64,000 nt of DNA from Paraburkholderia sp. HP33-1 (GCF_021390595.1 NZ_JAJEJR010000001.1:2852001-2916000); one strand, 5' to 3'; shown: positions 26,709 through 37,024, counted from the first letter of the stretch. Numbers and translations: made by a program. Notes: generated by a model not told the origin, from the sequence alone.

Positions 26709-26927
26709 CCCCGGCGAATCGGCGAAAACCCCACCCACGACTTTTTTTCCGGCAAGCGCTTTTGCCCGCGTAATCGGTTAGCATGGACCCACGCCCCGCC
26801 GTTTCGGCGCGGCCGCTTCACCCCGGCTTCGCTCATCGCCAGTCCCGGTGGGACACGGTTCCGCCATACGCCTGGTGTATCCTTAACGCTCTGTAACAGC
26901 GCGCCCAGTCTCGCCGGGCGCACTACC

Positions 26928-27833
26928 ATGAACGACACGTATCCCAGTCGACGCCATACCGGACGCCAACTCGACAAACCGCAGGAAAAGCGCTCGCTGC
27001 TCGAGCGCCTGACCGACTTCATCTCGCCCGAGCCCGACTCGCGCGCCGAACTTCTGGAAATTCTGCAGGACGCGCACGAGCGCAACCTGATCGACGCCGA
27101 CTCGCTGTCGATGATCGAAGGCGTATTCCAGGTGTCGGAACTGAGCGCACGCGACATCATGGTGCCGCGCGCGCAGATGGACGCGATCAACATCGCGGAC
27201 AATCCCGCTGAATTCATCCCTTACGTGCTGGAGAAAGCGCATTCGCGCTATCCGGTGTACGAGGGCAATCGTGACAACATCATCGGCGTGCTGCTCGCGA
27301 AGGACCTGCTGCGCTACTACGCCGAAGAAGAGTTCGACGTGCGCGGCATGCTGCGCCCGGCCGTGTTCATCCCCGAGTCGAAGCGGCTGAACGTGCTGCT
27401 GCACGACTTCCGCGTGAATCGCAATCACCTCGCGGTGGTCGTCGACGAATACGGCGGCGTCGCGGGCCTGATCACGATCGAGGACGTGCTCGAGCAGATC
27501 GTCGGCGACATCGAGGACGAATACGATTTCGACGAGGAAAGCGGCAACATCATCGCGTCGCCGGACGGACGCTTCCGCGTGCGCGCGCTGACCGAGATCG
27601 AGCAGTTCAACGACACCTTCGGCACGCACTATCCGGACGACGAAGTCGACACGATCGGCGGGCTCGTCACGCATCACTTCGGCCGGGTGCCCCATCGTGG
27701 CGAGAAGGTCCGCCTCGACGATCTGATCTTCGAGATCCTGCGCGGCGACGCCCGCCAGGTCCACATGCTGCTGGTGCGCCGCGACCCGCTCGCGGGCCAG
27801 CGCGAGCGCGAGACGCAGGACGTGCAAACCTGA
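26928..27833 (+). CDS. corC: HlyC/CorC-family transporter-associated protein
   Basis: The 301-residue cytoplasmic protein has a tandem CBS domain pair (about residues 70-190; VPRAQMDAIN and NHLAVVVDEYGGVAGLITIEDVLEQIVGDIEDEYD) and a C-terminal CorC_HlyC domain. It is the YbeX/CorC type without the membrane DUF21 part, linked to magnesium/cobalt efflux and ribosome fitness. It lies upstream of lnt, as in E. coli. A weak stem-loop with TTTTTT at 27862-27880 follows. Confidence 0.9.
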   Translation: MNDTYPSRRHTGRQLDKPQEKRSLLERLTDFISPEPDSRAELLEILQDAHERNLIDADSLSMIEGVFQVSELSARDIMVPRAQMDAINIADNPAEFIPYVLEKAHSRYPVYEGNRDNIIGVLLAKDLLRYYAEEEFDVRGMLRPAVFIPESKRLNVLLHDFRVNRNHLAVVVDEYGGVAGLITIEDVLEQIVGDIEDEYDFDEESGNIIASPDGRFRVRALTEIEQFNDTFGTHYPDDEVDTIGGLVTHHFGRVPHRGEKVRLDDLIFEILRGDARQVHMLLVRRDPLAGQRERETQDVQT

Positions 27834-27861
27834 GCCCGCTGCGCGGGCCTATGCACTGCCT

Positions 27862-27880
27862 GCGCGTCCGCGCGTTTTTT
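27862..27880 (+). terminator. Possible weak terminator between corC and lnt
   Basis: GCGCG/CGCGC with a 2-base loop is followed by GTTTTTT. The stem is short, so it may only attenuate read-through from corC into lnt. Confidence 0.35.
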
Positions 27881-27939
27881 CGTGTGCGCATTTTGCGTTC
27901 TCATTTGACTTTTTAACTTCCGACGCCGACCGCGCAACA

Positions 27940-29649
27940 ATGGCCGACCCGATCACTTCCCGTTCGCGCCGCGGCGTGAGCACCCCCGCTCCCGCCGACG
28001 ACGTCGCGCGCAGCCGCGCGCTGCCTCGCTGGCACTACCTCGTCGCACTGGCCGCTGGCGCGGCCAATACGCTGTCGTTCGCGCCGACGCCGCACGGCGG
28101 CTGGCTGCAGCTCGCGATCTTCGTGTTCTTCTTCGCGTGGCTCACGCGCAGCACCGGCTGGAAAAGCGCCGCGCTGACTGGCGGCGCGTTCGGCTTCGGC
28201 AATTTCGTGAGCGGGATCTGGTGGCTTTATGTGAGCATGCACTACTACGGCGGCATGCCCGCGCCGCTTGCCGGCACGGCGCTGGTGCTGTTCTCGCTGT
28301 ACCTCGCCGTCTATCCGGCGCTCGCCGCGGGGTTGTGGTCGTTCTGCGCGGGCCATGCGCAGAACGGCGCGGCCGACGAGCGCGCACCGTTCTCACCGAC
28401 CTGGCACGGCGCGCTCGCCTTTGCGAGCGCCTGGGCGATCGGTGAATGGCTGCGCGGCACGGTGTTCACCGGTTTTCCGTGGCTCGCGACCGGCTATGCG
28501 CAGGTCGACGGCCCGTTCGCGGGGTTTGCGCCGGTGGTCGGCGTATACGGCGTCGGCTGGATGGTCGCGCTGACGGCCGCGTTGATCGTGCAGGCGCTAC
28601 TCGCGCTGCGACCGTCGTGGCGCTCCGGGCGTGCCGATGAAGCGCGCGATCCGGGCACCAGAGGCCGCATCGCCCCTATCGTCATGCCCACCGGCGTCGC
28701 GCTCGCGCTGATCGTGATCGGCCTGCTGCTGCCGCTCGTGCAATGGACCACGCCCGCCAACGCGCCGCTGTCGGTGCGTCTGCTGCAAGGCAACGTGAAG
28801 CAGGAGATGAAGTTCGAGGAAGCCGGCACGCGCGGGGCGATCGAAGAGTATCAGCAGATGATCACGTCGAAGCCGGCCGATCTGATCGTCACGCCGGAAA
28901 CCGCGATCCCCGTGCTCGCGCAGCAGTTGCCGCCGAACTTCGCGGCGGCGATCCGGAAGTTCTCGGATTCGACCGGCAGCGCGCTGCTGTTCGGCGCGAT
29001 CGGCGGCACGATCACGCCGGAAGGCCGGGTCGTCGACTACACCAACAGCCTGTTCGGCGTCACGCCCGGCTCGCACGAGATCTACCGCTACGACAAGCAC
29101 CACCTGGTGCCGTTCGGCGAATTCGTGCCGTGGGGCTTCCGCTGGTTCGTGAACCTGATGAACATTCCGCTCGGCGACTTCTTCCGCGGCCCGCCGGTGC
29201 AACAGCCGTTCATGGTTCATAACCAGCCGGTCGCGGTGAACATCTGCTACGAGGACATCTTCGGCGAGGAGATCGCGCGCACGCTGCGCGAGAATGCGAC
29301 GCCCGCCGGCGTGCTCATCAACTCGACCAATCTCGCGTGGTTCGGCGACACCATCGCGCTCGACCAGCATTTGCAGATCGCGCGCATGCGCTCGCTCGAA
29401 ACCGGCCGGCCGATGCTGCGCGCGACCAACACCGGCATGACCGCCGCGATCGACGCGAACGGCCGCGTAATCGGGCGCCTGACGCCGTACACGGTCGGTT
29501 CGCTCGACGTGAGCGTGCAAGGCACCTCGGGCAACACGCCTTACGTGACGAGCGGCAACAACACGGTGCTCGCGGTGTCCGCGCTGCTGCTCGCGTTCGG
29601 TTTTGCTTTCGGACCGGGGATCGCGCGGCGACGCAACGGCAAGCGGTAA
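27940..29649 (+). CDS. lnt: Apolipoprotein N-acyltransferase
   Basis: The 569-residue inner-membrane enzyme adds the third acyl chain to the N-terminal Cys of lipoproteins. The N-terminal part has about six hydrophobic helices; the periplasmic nitrilase-type domain has the catalytic triad Glu in VTPETAIP (about residue 320), Lys in YRYDKHHLVPFGEF, and Cys in NICYEDIFGEE. A final helix anchors the C-terminus. It is the last gene of the miaB-lnt cluster and is followed by a strong bidirectional terminator. Confidence 0.95.
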   Translation: MADPITSRSRRGVSTPAPADDVARSRALPRWHYLVALAAGAANTLSFAPTPHGGWLQLAIFVFFFAWLTRSTGWKSAALTGGAFGFGNFVSGIWWLYVSMHYYGGMPAPLAGTALVLFSLYLAVYPALAAGLWSFCAGHAQNGAADERAPFSPTWHGALAFASAWAIGEWLRGTVFTGFPWLATGYAQVDGPFAGFAPVVGVYGVGWMVALTAALIVQALLALRPSWRSGRADEARDPGTRGRIAPIVMPTGVALALIVIGLLLPLVQWTTPANAPLSVRLLQGNVKQEMKFEEAGTRGAIEEYQQMITSKPADLIVTPETAIPVLAQQLPPNFAAAIRKFSDSTGSALLFGAIGGTITPEGRVVDYTNSLFGVTPGSHEIYRYDKHHLVPFGEFVPWGFRWFVNLMNIPLGDFFRGPPVQQPFMVHNQPVAVNICYEDIFGEEIARTLRENATPAGVLINSTNLAWFGDTIALDQHLQIARMRSLETGRPMLRATNTGMTAAIDANGRVIGRLTPYTVGSLDVSVQGTSGNTPYVTSGNNTVLAVSALLLAFGFAFGPGIARRRNGKR

Positions 29650-29676
29650 CGCCAACGTCAGACGAACACCACCCGC

Positions 29677-29712
29677 AAAAAAAATGCGCCTGACATGCAG
29701 GCGCATTTTTTT
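29677..29712. terminator. Bidirectional terminator between lnt and glutathione transferase gene
   Basis: A stem AAATGCGCCTG/CAGGCGCATTT is flanked by an A-run and seven T residues, so it can terminate both convergent genes. Confidence 0.9.
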
Positions 29713-29731
29713 CATGCTCTTTCGAGCTTCC

Positions 29732-30343
29732 TCAATCCCTCGGCACCGTATCGATGAACGACTGCCGAAGCGACAGCTTCTGGAAGTGCTTGTCCAGATT
29801 CGGATGCAATTCGCGCCAGTTCAGTTCCGGCGTGCGGAAGTCCAGATAGCCGAGCGCGCAGCCTACCGCGATGTCGGCGAGCGTGTAGTGATTGCTCGCG
29901 CACCACGGCTTGCTGCCAAGCCCTTGCGATATCGCGATCAGCCCTTCGTCGATCTTGCGCTGCTGCCGCGCGACCCACGCGTCGACGCGCTGCTCGGGCG
30001 CGCGCTGCGTGCCTTCGAGACGGATCAGCACGGCCGCGTCAAGCACGCCGTCGGCGAGCGCTTCCCAGCAGCGAACCTCGACGCGCTCGCGCCCCGACGG
30101 CGGAATCAGCTTGCCGACCGGCGACAGCGTATCGACGTATTCGCAGATCACCCGTGAATCGAACACGGCCTCGCCGTCTTCCATCACGAGGCACGGTATC
30201 TTGCCGAGCGGATTGAAGGTGTGAATCCGGGTATCCGGCGCCCAGACGTTCTCGGGCACCAGTTCATAGTCGATCTTCTTATCGGCGAGCACGATCCGCG
30301 CTTTACGCACGAACGGGCTGCCAAACGAACCGATGAGTTTCAT
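29732..30343 (-). CDS. Glutathione S-transferase
   Basis: The 203-residue protein has an N-terminal thioredoxin-like domain (MKLIGSFGSPFVRKARIVLADK, catalytic Ser in GSPFVRK, and FNPLGKIPCLVMEDG with the cis-Pro, then FDSRVICEYVD for glutathione binding) and a C-terminal helical domain ending near the terminator. It resembles YibF-type GSTs. ATG 30343 has AAGG five bases upstream and is better placed than ATG 30346. It probably conjugates or exchanges glutathione with an unknown substrate and is divergent from the aminopeptidase gene. Confidence 0.88.
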   Translation of the reverse strand: MKLIGSFGSPFVRKARIVLADKKIDYELVPENVWAPDTRIHTFNPLGKIPCLVMEDGEAVFDSRVICEYVDTLSPVGKLIPPSGRERVEVRCWEALADGVLDAAVLIRLEGTQRAPEQRVDAWVARQQRKIDEGLIAISQGLGSKPWCASNHYTLADIAVGCALGYLDFRTPELNWRELHPNLDKHFQKLSLRQSFIDTVPRD

Positions 30344-30557
30344 CATGACCTTATGCCTTTATCTGAATCCGGCGAAAGTATAAGTGGTCCAAGGCGTTCG
30401 CGAACGTGCTGCCAGCATCTTCGCGAGCTTCCCGCCGACCCGCTGTAGGCGGATTGCAACATGACGGCGGCCGCCGCGCCGTCGGGATCCGCACAAAACC
30501 GGTCAATGTCGGGCGCGGGAAATAGGGCCTTGAGAATCGCGGCGCTACAATCGCACG

Positions 30558-31976
30558 ATGAACCAGCCGACCGAACCCACCATCGCCATCGACGTCTACC
30601 GCGCGCGCCGCGAGCGCGTTCTCGCCGCGCTGCGCGCCGCGGGCGGCGGCGTCGCCATCGTCCCCACCGCGCCGGAGGCGCTGCGCAACCGCGACGCCGA
30701 CTACCCGTACCGTCACGACAGCTATTTCTATTATCTGACCGGCTTCACCGAGCCCGAAGCGCTGCTCGTGCTCGACGCCAGCGCCGCGCCCGGCGCGCCC
30801 GCGTCGATCCTGTTCTGCCGCGAGAAAAACGTCGAGCGCGAGACCTGGGAAGGCTTCCGCTTCGGCCCCGACGGCGCGCGCGAAGCGTTTGGGCTCGACG
30901 CCGCGTTTCCGTTCGGCGAACTCGACACACAGCTGCCGCGCATCATCGCCGACAAGCCGGCGCTGCACTACGCGCTCGGCACGTCGGCGCGGCTCGACGA
31001 GCAGGTGCGCGGTTGGCTTGACGCGGTGCGCGCGCAAAGCCGCAGCGGCACCGTCGCGCCGACGGCCGTGCGCGACCTGCTGCCGCTGCTCGACGAAATG
31101 CGGCTCGTCAAGGACGATCACGAGCTCGCGATCATGCGCCGCGCCGGGCAGATTTCGGCGGCCGCGCATCGTCGCGCGATGGCGGCGTGCCGCCCCGGCA
31201 TCCGCGAGTACGAACTCGAGGCCGAGCTGCTGTACACGTTCCGCAAGTTCGGCGCGCAGGCGCCGGCCTATGGGTCGATCGTCGCGGCCGGCGCCAACGC
31301 GTGCGTGCTGCACTACCCGGCCGGCAACGCGATCGCGCAGGACGGCGACCTGATCCTGATCGACGCGGCCTGCGAACTCGACGGCTACGCGTCCGACATC
31401 ACGCGGACCTTCCCGGCGAACGGCCGTTTCACGCCGGCGCAGCGCGAGCTATACGACATCGTGCTGGCCGCGCAGCAGGCCGCCGTCGCCGCGACGCGCG
31501 CCGGCGCAAGCTTCGACGATCCGCACCAGGCTGCCCTGCGCGTACTGTCGCAGGGGCTGCTCGACACCGGCATCGTGCCGCGCGCGAAGTTCGCATCGGT
31601 CGACGACGTGATCGCCGAGCACGCCTACGCGCCGTTCTACATGCACCGCACCGGCCACTGGCTTGGCATGGACGTGCACGACTGCGGCGACTACCGCGAG
31701 CGCGGCGCGGCGCGCGACGAGGCGGGCGCGCTGCCGTGGAGAACACTGCGCGCGTCGATGACGCTTACGATCGAGCCGGGCCTGTACATCCGCCCGGCCG
31801 AGGGTGTACCGGAGCGCTACTGGAATATCGGCATCCGCATCGAGGACGACGCGATCGTCACGCCGACGGGCTGCGATCTGATCACGCGCGACGTGCCGGT
31901 GGCCGCCGACGAGATCGAGGCCCTGATGCAGGAAGCCCGGGCGGTCCACCCGGCGCCGCATGAAGCAAGGACCTGA
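30558..31976 (+). CDS. pepP: Xaa-Pro aminopeptidase (M24B)
   Basis: The 472-residue metallopeptidase removes N-terminal residues ahead of proline. The C-terminal pita-bread domain has the dinuclear metal ligands: Asp in LIDAACELDGYASDITRTFP (two Asp), His in HRTGHWLGMDVHDCG, Glu in MTLTIEPGLYI and Glu in GIRIEDDAIVT. The N-terminal domain matches the proline-peptidase fold (RRERVLAALRAAGGG, NRDADYPYRHDSYFYYLTGF). It is followed 6 bp later by the UbiH-type gene, so they form an operon, as in other proteobacteria. Confidence 0.95.
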   Translation: MNQPTEPTIAIDVYRARRERVLAALRAAGGGVAIVPTAPEALRNRDADYPYRHDSYFYYLTGFTEPEALLVLDASAAPGAPASILFCREKNVERETWEGFRFGPDGAREAFGLDAAFPFGELDTQLPRIIADKPALHYALGTSARLDEQVRGWLDAVRAQSRSGTVAPTAVRDLLPLLDEMRLVKDDHELAIMRRAGQISAAAHRRAMAACRPGIREYELEAELLYTFRKFGAQAPAYGSIVAAGANACVLHYPAGNAIAQDGDLILIDAACELDGYASDITRTFPANGRFTPAQRELYDIVLAAQQAAVAATRAGASFDDPHQAALRVLSQGLLDTGIVPRAKFASVDDVIAEHAYAPFYMHRTGHWLGMDVHDCGDYRERGAARDEAGALPWRTLRASMTLTIEPGLYIRPAEGVPERYWNIGIRIEDDAIVTPTGCDLITRDVPVAADEIEALMQEARAVHPAPHEART

Positions 31977-31982
31977 TCCGCG

Positions 31983-33254
31983 ATGAACGAAGCCTCTCCA
32001 TCGGCGGTGATCCTGAAACCCGCCTCCCACCAGCAGGGGTTCAATTTCGACGTAACGATCGTCGGCGCCGGACCGGTCGGCCTCGCGCTCGCCGGTTGGC
32101 TCGCGCGCCGCAGCGTCACACGCGAACTGAAGATTGCGCTCGTCGATGCGCGCGAACCGGAAGACTCGATCGCCGATCCACGCGCGATCGCGGTCTCGCA
32201 CGGCAGCCGCATGATCCTCGAGCCGCTGCGCTGGCCCGCCGATGCCACCGCGATCGAGCGCATCCACGTGTCGCAGCGTGGCCATTTCGGGCGCACGCTG
32301 ATCGATCATCGCGAGCACGGGCTGCCCGCGCTCGGCTACGTGCTGCGCTACGGCTCGATCGTGCACGGCCTCGCCGACGCGGTGCGTGCGACGCCCGTCC
32401 ACTGGTTCCGCTCGACGTCGGCCGGCTCGCCGGTTCAGGAACTCGACGGCGTCACGCTGCCGATCGAAACCGCGGGCGTCGCCCGACAGTTGCGCACGCG
32501 GATTCTGGTGAACGCCGAGGGCGGACTGTTCGGCGACCAGAAGCACGCGAAAAACGTGAGCAGCGTCCCGGACGAAAACCCCGGCGCACGCAACCTCGGC
32601 AAGAACAACGCCGGCTCGCGCGACTACGGCCAGACCGCGCTGGTTGGCACGGTCACCGTGTCCGCGCCGCAGCCGCACGTCGCGTGGGAGCGCTTCACGT
32701 CGCAAGGTCCGATCGCGCTGCTGCCGATGGGCGGCGTGCGCGGCGCCGACTACGCGCTCGTCTGGTGCTGCGCACCCGACGAAGCCGTGCGCCGTGCGCA
32801 GCTCTCCGACGAAGCGTTCCTGCGCGAGCTCGACGCCGCGTTCGGCGACCGCATGGGCCGTTTTACGCACATCAAGGGGCGCGCATCGTTCCCGCTCGGG
32901 CTCAACGCGGTCGACACGCTTGTGAACGGCCACATCGTCGCGATCGGCAATGCGGCGCAGACCTTGCATCCGGTGGCGGGTCAGGGCCTCAATCTGGGCT
33001 TGCGCGACGCGCACGCGCTCGCCGATGCGCTGTCGGCCGAAGGCCCGACGCCGCTCGCGCTCGCGAGCTTCGCGCAACGCCGCGAGCTCGACCGGCGCCT
33101 GACGATCGGCTCGACCGACACGCTCGCGCGCCTGTTCACCATCGACTTCGCGCCGCTCGCGGTACTGCGCGGCCTCGCGCTAACCGCGCTCGAATTCGTG
33201 CCACCGGTGAAGACCGCGCTCGCCCGGCAGATGATGTTCGGCCAGCGCCGCTAA
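31983..33254 (+). CDS. FAD-dependent ubiquinone-biosynthesis hydroxylase, UbiH type
   Basis: The 423-residue flavoprotein monooxygenase has the N-terminal dinucleotide motif VTIVGAGPVGLALAGWLARR, a DG-type region (ALLPMGGVRGADYALVW) and the C-terminal GNAAQTLHPVAGQGLNLGLRDAHALADAL FAD-binding motif. It most likely hydroxylates a ubiquinone precursor ring, like UbiH, UbiF or UbiI. The pairing with pepP matches the pepP-ubiH order of many proteobacteria, so ubiH is the best guess, but the exact ring position cannot be read from sequence. A hairpin with a weak T-run follows. Confidence 0.85.
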   Translation: MNEASPSAVILKPASHQQGFNFDVTIVGAGPVGLALAGWLARRSVTRELKIALVDAREPEDSIADPRAIAVSHGSRMILEPLRWPADATAIERIHVSQRGHFGRTLIDHREHGLPALGYVLRYGSIVHGLADAVRATPVHWFRSTSAGSPVQELDGVTLPIETAGVARQLRTRILVNAEGGLFGDQKHAKNVSSVPDENPGARNLGKNNAGSRDYGQTALVGTVTVSAPQPHVAWERFTSQGPIALLPMGGVRGADYALVWCCAPDEAVRRAQLSDEAFLRELDAAFGDRMGRFTHIKGRASFPLGLNAVDTLVNGHIVAIGNAAQTLHPVAGQGLNLGLRDAHALADALSAEGPTPLALASFAQRRELDRRLTIGSTDTLARLFTIDFAPLAVLRGLALTALEFVPPVKTALARQMMFGQRR

Positions 33255-33269
33255 CCGCGAGAAAGCGCT

Positions 33270-33297
33270 GCGCGGTTCTATGAACCGCGCGACTTTC
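33270..33297 (+). terminator. Stem-loop after the UbiH-type gene
   Basis: GCGCGGTTC/GAACCGCGC (9 bp, 3-base loop) is followed by GACTTTC, which gives only a short T-run. It is a plausible weak terminator. Confidence 0.45.
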
Positions 33298-33442
33298 ATA
33301 GAAGATTTAACGGGTTACGAGACTCAGATGGCGAGTCCCGGCAAGCCGTTAACGCTAAAATGGACGTTTTCCCTCGCATTTCGCGTTGCGTCGGCTGTCA
33401 CGATTGTCAAATCCTGACCCGTCGCCGGCGCGCGCTCACGTC

Positions 33443-34504
33443 ATGCCCACTCTCGGCTCCCACAATCTGCGCAACAACCTGTTCGTCGCCCCGATGGCCG
33501 GCGTGACCGACCGGCCATTCCGCCAGCTGTGCAAACGGCTCGGCGCGGGCTACGCCGTGTCGGAAATGGTCGCGTCGAACGCGCAGCTGTGGAAGAGCGA
33601 AAAAACCATGCGCCGCGCGAACCACGAAGGCGAGGTCGAGCCGATCGCCGTTCAGATCGCCGGCGCGGACCCCGACATGATGGCCGAAGCCGCCCGCTAC
33701 AACGTCGCGAACGGCGCGCAGATCATCGACATCAACATGGGCTGCCCGGCCAAGAAGGTCTGCAACGTCGCGGCCGGCTCGGCGCTGCTGCAGAACGAGC
33801 CGCTCGTGCAGCGGATCGTCGAGGCCGTCGTCAACGCGGTCGGCGTCGGGCCCGACGCAGTGCCCGTCACGCTGAAAATCCGCACCGGCTGGAATCGCGA
33901 GAACAAAAACGCGTTGAATGTCGCGCGTCTCGCGCAAGAAGCGGGCATTTCGATGCTGACCGTCCACGGCCGCACGCGCGCCGACCTGTACCACGGGGAC
34001 GCCGAATACGAAACCATCGCCGCGGTGAAAGCGGCGGTACGCATTCCAGTCGTCGCGAACGGCGACATTACGTCGCCGCAAAAGGCGCGCGAGGTGCTCG
34101 CCGCGACCGGCGCGGACGCGATCATGATCGGGCGCGCCGCGCAGGGCCGTCCGTGGCTGTTTCGCGAAATCGAGCATTTCCTGCAGACGGGCGAGCTGCT
34201 GCCGCCGCCGCGCATCGACGAAATCCAGCAGGTGATGAACGAGCATCTCGAAGATCACTATGCGTTTTACGGCGAATTTACCGGTGTGCGCACTGCGCGC
34301 AAGCACATCGGCTGGTACACTCGCGGCCTTTCCGGCGCCAACCTGTTCCGGCATCGCATGAATACGCTGGACACCACGCGCGAACAACTCCTCGCCGTCA
34401 ACGAATTCTTTGACGCGCAAAAGGCGATCTCAGACCGCCTCGTCTACGTCGACGAAGCGCCCGACAGCCAGGGCGAGGACCCCACCGACCGACTAGCAGC
34501 ATGA
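33443..34504 (+). CDS. dusB: tRNA-dihydrouridine synthase B
   Basis: The 353-residue FMN enzyme reduces uridines in tRNA. The TIM barrel begins NNLFVAPMAGVTDRPFRQL (FMN-binding), and the active Cys is in DINMGCPAKKVCN (about residue 107). GRTRADLYHG and NGDITSPQKARE are further conserved. ATG 33443 is preferred over an upstream extension. The stop codon overlaps the fis ATG by 4 bp, the standard dusB-fis arrangement of proteobacteria. Confidence 0.95.
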   Translation: MPTLGSHNLRNNLFVAPMAGVTDRPFRQLCKRLGAGYAVSEMVASNAQLWKSEKTMRRANHEGEVEPIAVQIAGADPDMMAEAARYNVANGAQIIDINMGCPAKKVCNVAAGSALLQNEPLVQRIVEAVVNAVGVGPDAVPVTLKIRTGWNRENKNALNVARLAQEAGISMLTVHGRTRADLYHGDAEYETIAAVKAAVRIPVVANGDITSPQKAREVLAATGADAIMIGRAAQGRPWLFREIEHFLQTGELLPPPRIDEIQQVMNEHLEDHYAFYGEFTGVRTARKHIGWYTRGLSGANLFRHRMNTLDTTREQLLAVNEFFDAQKAISDRLVYVDEAPDSQGEDPTDRLAA

Positions 34505-34734
34505 GCAAGAACAATATCGAACAATCCGTCCGCGACAGCCTGGACGTGTATTTCCAGGATCTCGACGGATCCAATCCGCACGACGTCTACGACATGGTCA
34601 TTTCATGCGTGGAAAAACCCTTGCTCGAAGTGGTGCTCGAGCAGGCCGGCGGTAACCAGTCGCTGGCCGCCGAGTATCTCGGCATCAACCGCAATACGCT
34701 GCGCAAGAAGCTGCAACAACACGGTTTGCTGTAG
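34501..34734 (+). CDS. fis: DNA-binding protein Fis
   Basis: This 77-residue nucleoid protein has the C-terminal Fis/NtrC-type helix-turn-helix (EVVLEQAGGNQSLAAEYLGINRNTLRKKLQQHGLL). E. coli Fis has 98 residues; this form is shorter at the N-terminus, as in betaproteobacteria, and lacks the beta-hairpin part. It bends DNA and modulates rRNA transcription and supercoiling. Its ATG overlaps the dusB stop codon, so the two are translated together. purH follows 55 bp later on the same strand. Confidence 0.93.
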   Translation: MSKNNIEQSVRDSLDVYFQDLDGSNPHDVYDMVISCVEKPLLEVVLEQAGGNQSLAAEYLGINRNTLRKKLQQHGLL

Positions 34735-34789
34735 CGCGTTGTAGTTTCTGGCGCCCTGCCACGTTTCCCTTCGGCTTTTCGTCTTCATC

Positions 34790-36355
34790 ATGATCAAGCA
34801 AGCGCTCATCTCCGTTTCAGACAAGTCCGGCATCGTCGACTTCGCCAAATCGCTGTCGGACCTCGGCATCAAGATCCTGTCGACCGGCGGCACCGCGAAA
34901 CTGCTCGCGGACGCGGGCCTGTCCGTCACTGAAGTCGCCGATTACACGGGCTTCCCGGAAATGCTCGATGGGCGCGTGAAAACGCTGCATCCGAAGGTGC
35001 ACGGCGGCATCCTCGCGCGTCGCGATCTGCCCGAGCACATGGCCGCACTTGAGAAGCACGACATTCCGACCATCGACCTGCTGGTCGTGAACCTGTACCC
35101 GTTCGTGCAGACCGTGTCGAAGGAAGAGTGCTCGCTGGAAGACGCGATCGAGAACATCGACATCGGCGGCCCGACGATGCTGCGCTCGGCCGCGAAGAAT
35201 CACCGCGACGTGACGGTGATCGTCGATCCGGCCGACTACGCGGTCGTGCTCGATGAAATGCGCGCGAACGGCAACACGGTGTCGTACAGGACGAACTTCC
35301 GCCTCGCGACCAAGGTGTACGCGCACACCGCGCAGTACGACGGCGCGATCACGAACTACCTGACGAGCCTGACCGACGAGCTGCAGCATGCGTCGCGCAA
35401 CGAATATCCGGCCACCTTCAACATGGCGTTCGAGAAGGTGCAGGACCTGCGCTACGGCGAAAACCCGCATCAGAGCGCGGCGTTCTACCGCGACCTGACG
35501 GTACCGGCCGGCGCGCTTGCGAACTACAACCAGTTGCAGGGCAAGGAACTGTCGTACAACAACATCGCCGACTCCGACGCGGCGTGGGAATGCGTGAAGA
35601 CCTTCGACGTGCCGGCCTGCGTCATCGTCAAGCACGCGAATCCATGCGGCGTCGCGGTCGGCGCGAACGCGCTCGAAGCGTATTCGAAGGCATTCCAGAC
35701 CGATCCGACCTCGGCGTTCGGCGGCATCATCGCGTTCAACCGCGAAGTCGACGAAGCCGCTGCGCAAGCCGTCGCGAAGCAGTTCGTCGAAGTGCTGATC
35801 GCGCCGTCGTTCAGCGCCGAGGCACGCCAGGTGTTCGCGGCGAAGCAGAACGTGCGTCTGCTCGAAATCGCACTGGGCGAAGGCCATAACACGTTCGATC
35901 TGAAGCGCGTCGGCGGGGGCCTGCTGGTGCAGTCGCTCGACTCGAAGAACGTGCAGCCGCGCGAGCTGCGCGTGGTCACGAAGCGTCACCCGACGCCGAA
36001 GGAAATGGACGACCTGCTGTTCGCATGGCGCGTCGCGAAGTATGTGAAGTCGAACGCGATCGTGTTCTGCGCGAACGGCATGACGCTCGGCGTCGGCGCG
36101 GGCCAGATGAGCCGCGTGGACTCGGCGCGCATCGCGAGCATCAAGGCGCAGAACGCCGGTCTGACGCTGGCCGGTTCGGCGGTCGCATCGGACGCGTTCT
36201 TCCCGTTCCGCGACGGTCTCGACGTGGTCGTCGCGGCAGGCGCGACCTGCGTGATCCAGCCGGGCGGCTCGGTGCGTGACGACGAGGTGGTCAGCGCCGC
36301 CGACGAGCACAACATCGCGATGGTGCTGACGGGCGTGCGTCACTTCCGTCATTGA
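34790..36355 (+). CDS. purH: Bifunctional AICAR transformylase/IMP cyclohydrolase
   Basis: The 521-residue enzyme catalyses the last two steps of IMP synthesis. The N-terminal MGS-like IMP cyclohydrolase domain (residues 1-about 195) contains STGGTAKLL and [12 protein letters not shown]; the C-terminal AICAR transformylase domain contains [11 protein letters not shown] (catalytic Lys-His) and [12 protein letters not shown]. Its position after fis is common in Burkholderia and relatives. A strong terminator follows. Confidence 0.97.
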   Translation: MIKQALISVSDKSGIVDFAKSLSDLGIKILSTGGTAKLLADAGLSVTEVADYTGFPEMLDGRVKTLHPKVHGGILARRDLPEHMAALEKHDIPTIDLLVVNLYPFVQTVSKEECSLEDAIENIDIGGPTMLRSAAKNHRDVTVIVDPADYAVVLDEMRANGNTVSYRTNFRLATKVYAHTAQYDGAITNYLTSLTDELQHASRNEYPATFNMAFEKVQDLRYGENPHQSAAFYRDLTVPAGALANYNQLQGKELSYNNIADSDAAWECVKTFDVPACVIVKHANPCGVAVGANALEAYSKAFQTDPTSAFGGIIAFNREVDEAAAQAVAKQFVEVLIAPSFSAEARQVFAAKQNVRLLEIALGEGHNTFDLKRVGGGLLVQSLDSKNVQPRELRVVTKRHPTPKEMDDLLFAWRVAKYVKSNAIVFCANGMTLGVGAGQMSRVDSARIASIKAQNAGLTLAGSAVASDAFFPFRDGLDVVVAAGATCVIQPGGSVRDDEVVSAADEHNIAMVLTGVRHFRH

Positions 36356-36377
36356 TCGGCTGAGGTTCGATAGCTGC

Positions 36378-36413
36378 AAAAAAGGCCCGGCGGGTTGTTC
36401 CGCCGGGCCTTTT
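36378..36413 (+). terminator. Intrinsic terminator after purH
   Basis: AAGGCCCGGCGG/CCGCCGGGCCTT is a 12-bp stem with a 6-base loop followed by TTTT. The reverse strand also has an A-tract-derived T-run, so it could work both ways. Confidence 0.88.
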
Positions 36414-36481
36414 GCTTTGGGGCGCGCCGCGTTCGTTGTAGTATCGCAGGCACCTGGTTTTTAGCGCTTCTGCGGCACCTC

Positions 36482-37024
36482 ATGAGAATTCTCGGCATCG
36501 ACCCCGGCCTGCGCGTGACCGGCTTCGGCGTGATCGAACAGCACGGCCACAAGCTGAGCTACGTCGCGAGCGGCGTGATCCGCACCGCCGACGCCGATCT
36601 GCCGTCGCGGCTCGGCACCATCTTCGCAGGCATCTCGACGTTGATCCGCGAGCACGCGCCGGATCAGGCGGCGATCGAAAAAGTTTTCGTCAACGTCAAT
36701 CCGCAGTCGACGCTGCTGCTCGGCCAGGCGCGCGGCGCCGCGATCTGCGGGCTCGTCGCGGGCGGCGTGCCGGTCGCCGAATACACCGCCCTGCAACTGA
36801 AGCAGTCGGTGGTCGGCTATGGCCGCGCCACCAAGGAGCAGATGCAGCAGATGGTCGTGCGGCTGCTGAGTCTGTCCGGCGTACCCGGCACCGACGCCGC
36901 CGACGCGCTCGGCATGGCCATCTGTCACGCGCACGGCGGCTCGACACTGAGCACGCTCGGCGGCATCGCGCCGGCGCTCGCGAAGAAGGGGCTGCGGGTG
37001 CGGCGCGGACGTCTGGTCGGTTAA
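36482..37024 (+). CDS. ruvC: Crossover junction endodeoxyribonuclease RuvC
   Basis: The 180-residue resolvase cuts Holliday junctions. Its acidic catalytic residues are visible: Asp7 in [10 protein letters not shown], Glu66-region in [11 protein letters not shown], and the paired acids in [16 protein letters not shown] near residue 140. ATG 36482 gives the correct family length. It is the first gene of the ruvC-ruvA-ruvB run. Confidence 0.96.
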   Translation: MRILGIDPGLRVTGFGVIEQHGHKLSYVASGVIRTADADLPSRLGTIFAGISTLIREHAPDQAAIEKVFVNVNPQSTLLLGQARGAAICGLVAGGVPVAEYTALQLKQSVVGYGRATKEQMQQMVVRLLSLSGVPGTDAADALGMAICHAHGGSTLSTLGGIAPALAKKGLRVRRGRLVG